11,349 nucleotides of DNA from CAITNQ01 sp041661365 (lineage in GTDB: Bacteria > Latescibacterota > UBA2968 > UBA8231), in assembly GCA_041661365.1 (NCBI GenBank), contig JBAZUN010000168.1:1-11349 (forward strand). The letters are read 5' to 3'. The position numbers and the translations under genes are program-made. Position 1 is the stretch's first letter. Each line of letters starts with the position of its first letter. Below, one piece after another: positions 1 through 5,907 of this stretch. Under the pieces are notes generated by a model, which searched no databases, was not told the DNA's origin, and worked only from the letters and a program-made list of their open reading frames with translations.

Positions 1-1
1 C

Positions 2-301
2 GACGGCCTGCTCACCGAGGACGGTCACTGCTCGTACAGCCCGGACGGGGGATGGCTGCTGACCGACACCTACCCCGACCGGATCGAGGGGAAGCGCCGC
101 CTGCTCCTCTACGACCTGATCCGGCGGCAGCTCCACGAGGTCGACCGGTACTGGGCCGACCCTGACCGGATCACCGGCGAGATCCGCTGCGACCTCCACC
201 CACGCTGGAGCCGGGACGGCCGTCAGGTCTGTTTCGACTCGGTCCACGAGGGGAGCCGGCAGATCTACGTCATCGACGTCGGCCAGATCGTCGATCACTG
301 A
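2..301 (+). CDS. Oligogalacturonate-lyase-like / PD40 beta-propeller protein, C-terminal fragment
   Basis: This is the last 99 codons of a gene that begins before the window; it ends at TGA 299-301. The fragment has two propeller-blade signatures. The first is GHCSYSPDG followed by a hydrophobic strand and LLLYD. The second is RCDLHPRWSRDGRQVCFDS followed by RQIYVIDV. The SPDG and SRDG turns are typical of TolB/PD40 WD40-like blades. The CDLHPRWS...CFDS...QIYVIDV ending is what I associate with proteins annotated as oligogalacturonate lyase or as uncharacterised propeller proteins of carbohydrate-utilisation loci. Such lyases split unsaturated galacturonate disaccharides during pectin breakdown. 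The catalytic part would lie upstream and cannot be examined, so the enzymatic assignment is tentative and only the fold is well supported. The next gene, at 381-1079, converges on it and encodes a uronate-dehydrogenase-like protein, which fits a uronate pathway. Confidence 0.75.
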   Translation, partial: DGLLTEDGHCSYSPDGGWLLTDTYPDRIEGKRRLLLYDLIRRQLHEVDRYWADPDRITGEIRCDLHPRWSRDGRQVCFDSVHEGSRQIYVIDVGQIVDH

Positions 302-336
302 CGATCTCGGCCGGCGATCTCGGTAGTGCTTGCTTC

Positions 337-354
337 TCAGCGGACGGCCGCTGA
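337..354. repeat. Perfect 7-bp inverted repeat between convergent genes
   Basis: TCAGCGG (337-343) and CCGCTGA (348-354) pair perfectly around an ACGG loop. They lie in the 79-bp gap between the stop codons of two convergent genes (301 and 381), where a bidirectional terminator would be expected. Neither side has a T-run, so this is at best a weak intrinsic terminator or an RNA 3'-end stabilising hairpin. The rest of the gap holds only a short direct repeat, CGATCTCGG, at 302-310 and 315-323. Confidence 0.3.
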
Positions 355-380
355 CCTGTCTCCCAGCCCCTCGGCCCGTC

Positions 381-1079
381 TCAGCGTTCCCACTCCGATT
401 CGGGGACCCAGGCGTAGTCGCGGGGCTCGTACCCGATGGCCTGCCGGCCGTGCTCTAGGTCGTAGAGCGGCCAGTTGCTCCCCGAGACCCCGAAGACCAC
501 GGCGAACTTGACCCCGGGGTGGGTCACCGCCTGCTCGAAGACCCGCACGCAGTCGCCGTGGCTCAGGTGGTGCGGGTGCTGCGGCTGGTCCCGCTCGGGG
601 TTGAAGTTCCCGATCCGGACGCAGACCATCTCCAGGTCGTGCTGATGGGCGTAGGAGTAGGCGAGGGCCTCGCCGAAGACCTTGCTCACGGTGTAGTGGC
701 CGACCGGGGTCGGCACCAGGTCGACCGTGCGGGTGATCCCCTTCGGATGACGGGTCAGCACCCCGGCCCGGCTGGCGTAGGCGATCCGGCGTACCCCGTT
801 CCGGCGGCAGGCCTCGAAGACGTGGTAGGTGCCGAGGATGTTGCTGTCGTGGATCTCCTGCCAGTCGTCGCCGCCCGGCCGGCCCCCCAGGTGGATGACG
901 GCCTCCATCCCCTCGGTGGCCCGCAGCACGGCCTCGAAGTCGGTCAGGTCGCTGACGACCGTGTCCTCCAGCCCGGGGACCGGCACCCGGTCGTGCCCGC
1001 GGAGCTGATGCCGTTCGCCCAGTCCGTGGACCACGCACTGGCCCACGCGCCCGGCCGCGCCGGTGACGAGGATCTTCAT
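381..1079 (-). CDS. NAD-dependent epimerase/dehydratase family protein, uronate-dehydrogenase-like
   Basis: A 232-residue extended short-chain dehydrogenase. The N-terminus has the Rossmann motif G7-AA-G10-RV-G13. An IHLGG strand sits near residue 62, DSNILGTYHVFEA near 78-90, YAS at 101-103, and the catalytic Y129-TVS-K133 motif is followed by FGE. VRIGNFNPE at 154-162 and the short C-terminus resemble bacterial uronate dehydrogenase, which oxidises galacturonate or glucuronate to the aldarolactone with NAD. The length is close to, but slightly under, that family. The exact substrate is inferred; another sugar dehydrogenase or epimerase is possible. The ATG at 1079 is chosen because AGGAGGTG lies 5 bases upstream. 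It is the last gene of the minus-strand operon, only 2 bases after the metallophosphoesterase stop codon, so translation is probably coupled. It converges on the lyase-like gene at 2-301. Confidence 0.8.
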   Translation of the reverse strand: MKILVTGAAGRVGQCVVHGLGERHQLRGHDRVPVPGLEDTVVSDLTDFEAVLRATEGMEAVIHLGGRPGGDDWQEIHDSNILGTYHVFEACRRNGVRRIAYASRAGVLTRHPKGITRTVDLVPTPVGHYTVSKVFGEALAYSYAHQHDLEMVCVRIGNFNPERDQPQHPHHLSHGDCVRVFEQAVTHPGVKFAVVFGVSGSNWPLYDLEHGRQAIGYEPRDYAWVPESEWER

Positions 1080-1081
1080 CG

Positions 1082-2296
1082 CTACACCTCCTGCTCGAGA
1101 AGGGAAGGCGTGCCACGCTCCAGCACCAGGAGAGGGGCCTGGGGCGGACAGCCCAGCCGGAAGGGGAACCAGTGCCCGACCCCAGCGCTGGTGTAGAGGC
1201 GGGTGGAGCCGCGCCGGTAGAGCCCCCACGGGTACCGGCCGGGAAGGAGCGGTTCCAGCAGGCTGCGGCCGTTCAGGCCGAGCTGGAACCCGTGGGTGTG
1301 TCCGGACAGGACCAGGTCGACCCCCAGCGGCGCGGCGTGGTCCAGGGCCTGCGAGCGGTGGCTCAGCAGAAGTCGGAAGGCTCCGCTCGGGGCTTGCTCC
1401 TGGCTCTTCTCCACCGATCGACGCAGCCGCTCGTGGGAGGCCGGGTTGTGGAGGAGCCGCGGGTCGTCGGCGCCGGCCAGGTAGAGGCGGCCACCGCCGG
1501 TCTCGAGGGAGACCCCCTGGTCGACCAGCAGCGGCACCTCGGAGCCGGCGTGCCACTTACGGACCGCCTTCACCCCGCGGAAATACTCGTGGTTCCCCAG
1601 GCAAGCCCAGGTCCCCAACCGCGGCCGTACCCCGGCCAGCATCTGCAGGGCCTCGGGGTAGAGCGGTGTGTAGTCGCATAGATCGCCGGTCACCAGGACC
1701 AGGTCGGGCTCGAGGCGGGCGGCCCGATCCAGCAGCTCCGCCAGGTCGTCGAGCTGGACGAACAGGCCCAGGTGCACGTCGCTCAGGTGGAGCAGGCGCA
1801 GACCACGATAAGGCTCGGGCAGCTCGGGGAAACGGAGCCGCACCGTGGGCAGCTCGGCCGCTCTGGTCGCACCGGTCATCCCGCCGGCGGCCAGCCCGGC
1901 AGTGGCCACGGGAGCCGCGCCCAGGGCCCGCTGCAGGAAGGCCCGGCGCGCCGGGTCCGGCGGCGGCCAGGCCAGACCGGGAAGCCGGTGGCACAGGCCG
2001 ACCAGCCAGAGCAGACCGCGGGCCAGGCCGGCCAGGGCCAGGCCGACCACCGTCCAGCCGAGACCGGCATAGATCGACGACAGCAGGAAGGCGCTGACCC
2101 GGGCCGGCCCGTGCGTCTCCCATCGCAGCGACAGCGCGGTCGCCCCGGCCAGCACGCCGGCGGTCAAGGGCACGATCAGGGCCAGCCACCGCACCCAGGG
2201 CCGGCGCCACCAGGAACGGTGACCGACCACGAGGAGGAGCAGACAGGCACCGTAGAGAAAGGCGAAGAGGCCGGTGCTGAGGAAGGTGATCCGCAT
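1082..2296 (-). CDS. Membrane-anchored metallophosphoesterase (YkuE/YaeI-type)
   Basis: A 404-residue calcineurin-like phosphoesterase. Three hydrophobic segments lie at about residues 5-25, 36-56 and 68-100. A twin-arginine-like stretch, RRAFLQ (117-122), then precedes another hydrophobic stretch (about 124-140). The catalytic domain starts near 150 and has the full dinuclear-metal signature: LSDVH (D173, H175), TGD (D205), GNHE (N235, H236), LSH (H313) and GHTHG (H333, H335). All ligands are present, so the enzyme should be active, probably outside the membrane. Related YkuE-type enzymes act at the cell envelope, and LpxH/YaeI-type relatives act on lipid-linked diphosphates; the substrate here is unknown. 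The ATG at 2296 has AAGGG 8 bases upstream and starts 11 bases after the TAA of the protease gene. It is the middle gene of the operon. Confidence 0.88.
   Translation of the reverse strand: MRITFLSTGLFAFLYGACLLLLVVGHRSWWRRPWVRWLALIVPLTAGVLAGATALSLRWETHGPARVSAFLLSSIYAGLGWTVVGLALAGLARGLLWLVGLCHRLPGLAWPPPDPARRAFLQRALGAAPVATAGLAAGGMTGATRAAELPTVRLRFPELPEPYRGLRLLHLSDVHLGLFVQLDDLAELLDRAARLEPDLVLVTGDLCDYTPLYPEALQMLAGVRPRLGTWACLGNHEYFRGVKAVRKWHAGSEVPLLVDQGVSLETGGGRLYLAGADDPRLLHNPASHERLRRSVEKSQEQAPSGAFRLLLSHRSQALDHAAPLGVDLVLSGHTHGFQLGLNGRSLLEPLLPGRYPWGLYRRGSTRLYTSAGVGHWFPFRLGCPPQAPLLVLERGTPSLLEQEV
1085..1092 (-). promoter_or_regulatory. Strong ribosome binding site for the uronate-dehydrogenase-like gene
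   Basis: On the minus strand this reads AGGAGGTG, ending 5 bases before the ATG at 1079. It lies inside the last codons (Gln-Glu-Val) of the upstream metallophosphoesterase, whose TAG follows directly. Ribosomes ending the upstream gene are therefore placed on this site. It fixes the start and rejects the much longer open frame that extends upstream to 1556. Confidence 0.75.
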
Positions 2297-2307
2297 CTCC
2301 GGGACCC

Positions 2308-5300
2308 TTACCCGACAGCCGGGGCGTCGGTCCGGCCCAGGCGGCGCAAACCCCAGGCCGCGAGCCCAGCGAGGAGCAGGAGGAGGACGATCCCTTGCCA
2401 GCGCAGGTCGGGTGAGGTCTGGGCCATGAGGTCGATGCTGTACCTCATCCCGGGGAGGAGGAATCCCACTAGGACGTAGGTCAGGGGGTTGTTCCGCAGC
2501 AGACCGAGCACCACCCCGCCGGCGAGCGTGGCCCAGGCCAGCCACCGCACCAACGACGGGGTGAATTCCGCGGCCGTATGGGCCTGGGCCCCGGCGACCA
2601 GGGTACCCAGGGCGACGACCGCCAGTACCGGTAGGAGCGGCGGGCGGTTGACCTTCCGCGCGTAGTACAGGGCAACCCCGGCCAGCACCGGGAGGGCCAC
2701 GCTGCCGATCAGGGCCCGGGCCAGGCCGTGGCCCAAGGGGAGCCATCGGTCGAGGCCGACCGGCAGGGAGATCGGGATCGCGGCCAGGTGACCGGCGTGC
2801 CGGGAAGTCAGCAGGTCGAGAAGGCGATCGGCGCTCAGGACCGCGGCCAGGGCCAGGCCGGTAGTGACTATCGTGTCCCGTCGACCGGTCGGTCGGGCCG
2901 CGGCCCGCAGGCGGGCCGGCCAGCCCGGGTACAGGCAGGAGATGACCGCCAGGGCCGCCACGACCAGCACCCCTGCCAGGGCCGTGGCCAGGAGTATCTC
3001 GATCCCCTGCTCCAAGGCGAAGACCAGGGGGCGATCCTCGGTATCGTAGTCGCGCTTCAGGGTCGGCAGGCCGTTCAGGGCCAGGAGGAGGTAGACCGCG
3101 GCCACGGCAGCGCCCAGGCGCAGCAGGAGGGGCCAGGGGATACCGTCCCCCCGAGCCCGGCGGACCAGGAGCCAGACCAGGTGTACCAGCGCGGCCAGGG
3201 CCAGGGTAGCCAGCAGTCCCTGGCAGAGGGTGCGCGTCGTGGAGCCCTGTTGACGCACCCGCTGCCAGGCCTCGGGCACGTGGAGGTACCGCCGCAGGCC
3301 GACCGGCTGATCCCCGGCCAGGCGCAGTTCGCACCGCCACCGCAGCTCCTCCAGGTTCCGGGAGTCGCCGTCGGGCGCTTCCCAGACCAGCCGGTGGTCC
3401 CGTCGGGCCTCGAGGGTCTGGGACTGGGATTCGACCAGCTCCAGAGACTCGGGATCGAGGCCGGCGAGCCGAAGCCGGTCCTCGGCGATGGCGCGGGCCT
3501 CCCCCTCGTCGAGGCTGGCCCCGGGGGTGTTCTCCGCCAGCATCCGGGTCACCTCGTCGACCTTCCCCGTGCCCGGGTCCACGGTCACCCGGTACTCCTC
3601 GCGCTGGCCGGGTCGGAAGAACCGCACCACCCAGACCGCGGGAAGGAGGGCCTGCCGGTAGAGGTGGTTGGCCTCGGCCACCGAGACCCGCTCGAGGAGG
3701 TACCTCAGCGCTTCGGGGTCGGACCGCTCTTCCTGCCAGACCACCGTCTCGAAGCTCTCCGGCGTGGTCCCCATCCCGCGCAGGTGGGTTGCGGCCTGTG
3801 TTTGCGCCGCGGTCGCGGTCACCGCGTAGTCGACCCAGTCCAGGGGCAGGTTGACCGGGACCAGGAAGACCGTCAGCGAGAGTCCGGTCGCCCCGGCCGC
3901 GATCCTCAGGGCGCGGCGCGACAGGGGTCGGTACCGCGACAGCGGGGCGTCTGGCAGGATGCGAAGGAGCTGGGCCTCGGGGGTGTTGTCCTCGGCTCGC
4001 CGTCTGGACAGGTCAGCGTCTCCCGGGCCGTCGATCCGGTTGAGCATCACCGTCGGGTCGACGAAGAATCGCCGGCCGAGGTACACGGCCAGGGCCCCGG
4101 CCAGGGGGAGGAGGGCCAGTCCGGCGGACAGGGCCGCGGTGGTCACGTAGTAGGGGTTGGGCGAGCGGAGCAGGATCAGGGCCGTGTAGAGCGCATCTAC
4201 GTTATAATGCCAGACCAGGGCCGGCAGCAGACCCCAGCGGAGGAAGACGGCACCGACGGCGACCCCGACGATCCCGAGCTCGAGCGCGCGGATGAAGAAC
4301 GGCTGCTGCGGGTAGGCCGCGTGTCCGAGGCCCCAGATCGCGGCCGGCACGGCCAGGGCCAGCCAGCGGCGGCCGAGGCGGCCCTGGAGGAAGGGGATGG
4401 CGAAGCCGCGGAAGACCAGCTCCTCGGAGATCGCCGGGAGGAAGCCGGTCAGCAGGACCACGACCCAGGGGATGGCCGTGCTCAAGGTCTCGTCGTACGG
4501 GATCTCGGTCGGACTCCACGCCCCCCAGCGCTCGGCGACCAGGTAGAAGACCGTCTGGTAGGCGAAGAAGGAGGCGGTCAGGGTCAGACCGACGAGGGAG
4601 CCGGTGACGAACCGCTTGGTGCGGAGACCGTGGGGCAGGAAGAGCACGGCCAGGCGCACCTGGTCGCCGTGCCGCCGTCGGTAGACCGGCTCGGCGGCGG
4701 CCACGAGGAAGGCGACCAGGAGGCCCTGGACGATCGCCGCGAACAGCGCTCGGAGGAGTGCCGCGATATAGAACGACCGATAGGTTTCGGTGGTCTCGAA
4801 GCCGTGGGCGATGACCGGCAGGCCGTTGAGCCGGGCCAGCAGTCCCAGGACGAAGGCCGCAACGCCGAAGGCCGCGGCCACCCGCCAGCGGACCTGCTGC
4901 CGTCGCAGGCTGCTGACCAGGGCCGCGGCCATGGCCACTATCAGGGCGAAGACCAGCAGGTTGGCGACCGATTGGGTCGCCTCGTTACGCGAGCGCAGCT
5001 CGGCCCAGCTCCGCTGCCAGGTCTCCGGGGTCTTGAGGTACTCCGCCAGTTCACCGACCCGGTCGCCCTGAACCGTGACCTGGTACCGGTAGGTCGCGCC
5101 CCGGGCCTCGAAGCCGGGGCGCTTCCAGGTGAAGGTGTGGTCGGTCCGGTGCAGGCGCTCGACGGTGTTGGTCTCGACCAAGGCCAGGGAGTCGGCCGGT
5201 ACCCCCAGGACCGCGGTCAGGAACCGCGCGGCGACCTGCCTGGCCTCGGCGACCGGCAGTCGGGCTCCGGGTCGTTCATCCTCGATCAGGTGGAGGAACC

Positions 5301-5703
5301 CGACCAGCTCGCCGGCGGTGGTCAGCTCGACGCGGAACTCCTCCTTCTGCCGCTCGCGCACCCAGCGGTGACTCCAGCGCCACAGCCGCACCTGGCCACC
5401 GATGAGCCGACGGGCCTGCTCCAGGCCCAGCTCGCGCTCGAGGAAGATCCTGGCCTGATCGTCATAGGTGAAGACGGCGCTGTGACGGAACCCCGCGACC
5501 TGCAGGCCCTGTCCGGCGAGGAACGCCTCGGCCCGTTGCCGGGCCTCCTCGCGGGTGATCCTGAAGTCGATGGCCGCCTCGGGGAAGGCGTCGTAGAACA
5601 GGGGCACGCCCACGACCAGGCTGACGGCGATCAGGACCAGGCAGACGGCGATCAGGCGGTAGTCGCTGCTGTCGAACCGTTGTTCCACGCCGCTGCCGCC
5701 CAT
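2308..5703 (-). CDS. CPBP (CAAX/Abi-type) intramembrane metalloprotease, internally duplicated, second half degenerate
   Basis: A 1131-residue multi-pass membrane protein, several times the usual CPBP length. After one membrane helix (18-36) there is a soluble region (46-240) with two PepSY-like repeats beginning ITREEARQRAEAFL and LPVAEARQVAARFL. A membrane domain follows (247-545) with the CPBP site: E427-E428-LVF-R432 (EExxxR), H461, and H499-YNV-D503. The second half repeats the plan about 580-585 residues later. SLALVET at 172 matches SLELVES at 753, TPETWQR at 225 matches VPEAWQR at 809, and both copies have LNGLP (292, 877). At the second active site (about 1005-1015) the sequence is PVLAGVALYYAR, with no EExxxR, so that copy is catalytically dead. 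CPBP enzymes cleave prenylated, bacteriocin-related or other membrane substrates; the target here is unknown. The ATG at 5703 has a poorly spaced AGAGGG, and GTG at 5688 is an alternative start. First gene of the operon. Confidence 0.88.
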   Translation of the reverse strand: MGGSGVEQRFDSSDYRLIAVCLVLIAVSLVVGVPLFYDAFPEAAIDFRITREEARQRAEAFLAGQGLQVAGFRHSAVFTYDDQARIFLERELGLEQARRLIGGQVRLWRWSHRWVRERQKEEFRVELTTAGELVGFLHLIEDERPGARLPVAEARQVAARFLTAVLGVPADSLALVETNTVERLHRTDHTFTWKRPGFEARGATYRYQVTVQGDRVGELAEYLKTPETWQRSWAELRSRNEATQSVANLLVFALIVAMAAALVSSLRRQQVRWRVAAAFGVAAFVLGLLARLNGLPVIAHGFETTETYRSFYIAALLRALFAAIVQGLLVAFLVAAAEPVYRRRHGDQVRLAVLFLPHGLRTKRFVTGSLVGLTLTASFFAYQTVFYLVAERWGAWSPTEIPYDETLSTAIPWVVVLLTGFLPAISEELVFRGFAIPFLQGRLGRRWLALAVPAAIWGLGHAAYPQQPFFIRALELGIVGVAVGAVFLRWGLLPALVWHYNVDALYTALILLRSPNPYYVTTAALSAGLALLPLAGALAVYLGRRFFVDPTVMLNRIDGPGDADLSRRRAEDNTPEAQLLRILPDAPLSRYRPLSRRALRIAAGATGLSLTVFLVPVNLPLDWVDYAVTATAAQTQAATHLRGMGTTPESFETVVWQEERSDPEALRYLLERVSVAEANHLYRQALLPAVWVVRFFRPGQREEYRVTVDPGTGKVDEVTRMLAENTPGASLDEGEARAIAEDRLRLAGLDPESLELVESQSQTLEARRDHRLVWEAPDGDSRNLEELRWRCELRLAGDQPVGLRRYLHVPEAWQRVRQQGSTTRTLCQGLLATLALAALVHLVWLLVRRARGDGIPWPLLLRLGAAVAAVYLLLALNGLPTLKRDYDTEDRPLVFALEQGIEILLATALAGVLVVAALAVISCLYPGWPARLRAAARPTGRRDTIVTTGLALAAVLSADRLLDLLTSRHAGHLAAIPISLPVGLDRWLPLGHGLARALIGSVALPVLAGVALYYARKVNRPPLLPVLAVVALGTLVAGAQAHTAAEFTPSLVRWLAWATLAGGVVLGLLRNNPLTYVLVGFLLPGMRYSIDLMAQTSPDLRWQGIVLLLLLAGLAAWGLRRLGRTDAPAVG

Positions 5704-5722
5704 CCCTCTGGTTCGGACCCTA

Positions 5723-5747
5723 CGGCTCCGGGGAAACCCCGGAGCCG
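5723..5747 (-). promoter_or_regulatory. Perfect 11-bp hairpin in the predicted 5' leader of the protease operon
   Basis: CGGCTCCGGGG (5723-5733) and CCCCGGAGCCG (5737-5747) are exact inverted repeats around a 3-base loop. GGAC at 5715-5718 can also pair with GTCC at 5748-5751, leaving a 4-base bulge on one side, so the whole element may span 5715-5751. It ends 19 bases before the protease ATG at 5703. There is no T-run after it on either strand, so it is not a standard terminator. It could control translation or mRNA stability of the operon, or act as a DNA palindrome for a repressor. Function is inferred from position only. Confidence 0.5.
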
Positions 5748-5773
5748 GTCCCGCGTCTGCCCGGTCCGCCGCC

Positions 5774-5802
5774 TTGACACCCGGGGAGCGGTAGACCAAT
5801 AT
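5774..5802 (+). promoter_or_regulatory. Candidate sigma-70-type promoter for the FapA/L7Ae operon
   Basis: A perfect -35 box, TTGACA, lies at 5774-5779. The best-spaced -10 candidate is CAATAT at 5797-5802, 17 bases later but only a 3/6 match. TATACA at 5800-5805 is a closer match but at 20 bases. Either predicts a start near 5810 and a leader of about 100 bases before the GTG at 5908. This is the most AT-rich stretch of the neighbourhood, which supports a promoter. Confidence 0.5.
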
Positions 5803-5803
5803 A
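5798..5803 (-). promoter_or_regulatory. Candidate -10 element for the protease operon
   Basis: On the minus strand this reads TATATT, a 5/6 match to TATAAT, preceded by TG. No convincing -35 lies 16-18 bases upstream. It would give a transcript starting near 5790 with a leader of about 90 bases that contains the 5723-5747 hairpin. It overlaps the candidate plus-strand -10 element, so the two divergent promoters would compete for the same melted region. Confidence 0.3.
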
Positions 5804-5907
5804 CACTTCGTATCTGCGCTCTGCGTTCGCCTAATAATACCCATTCCGCATGCCGCCCTCAAACCGCCGCGACCTCGGTTCTGATCCTGCTCGAAAGAGC
5901 GAATAAC

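Noticed and set aside
302..323. Direct repeat CGATCTCGG at 302-310 and 315-323
   Set aside because: Two short copies only, in a brief gap between convergent stops; no array or partner sites seen, so probably chance.
1080..1556. N-terminal extension of the dehydrogenase frame upstream of the ATG at 1079
   Set aside because: The added residues are Arg/Pro/Gly/Ala-rich and overlap the metallophosphoesterase catalytic domain. The ATG at 1079 begins directly with the Rossmann fold and has a strong ribosome binding site.
2297..3340. N-terminal extension of the metallophosphoesterase frame into the protease gene
   Set aside because: The extension is low-complexity and antilogous to the protease coding frame. 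MRITFLSTGLFAF at 2296 gives a natural membrane-protein start just after the protease stop codon.
2728..5907. A very long open frame on the plus strand, antisense to the protease gene and in frame with the FapA gene
   Set aside because: Its translation is low-complexity (Gln, Gly, Arg, Asp, Pro rich) with no domain, while the minus strand encodes a coherent membrane protein with catalytic motifs. Stop codons are rare in this GC-rich DNA, so the frame is a shadow. The FapA gene starts at 5908.
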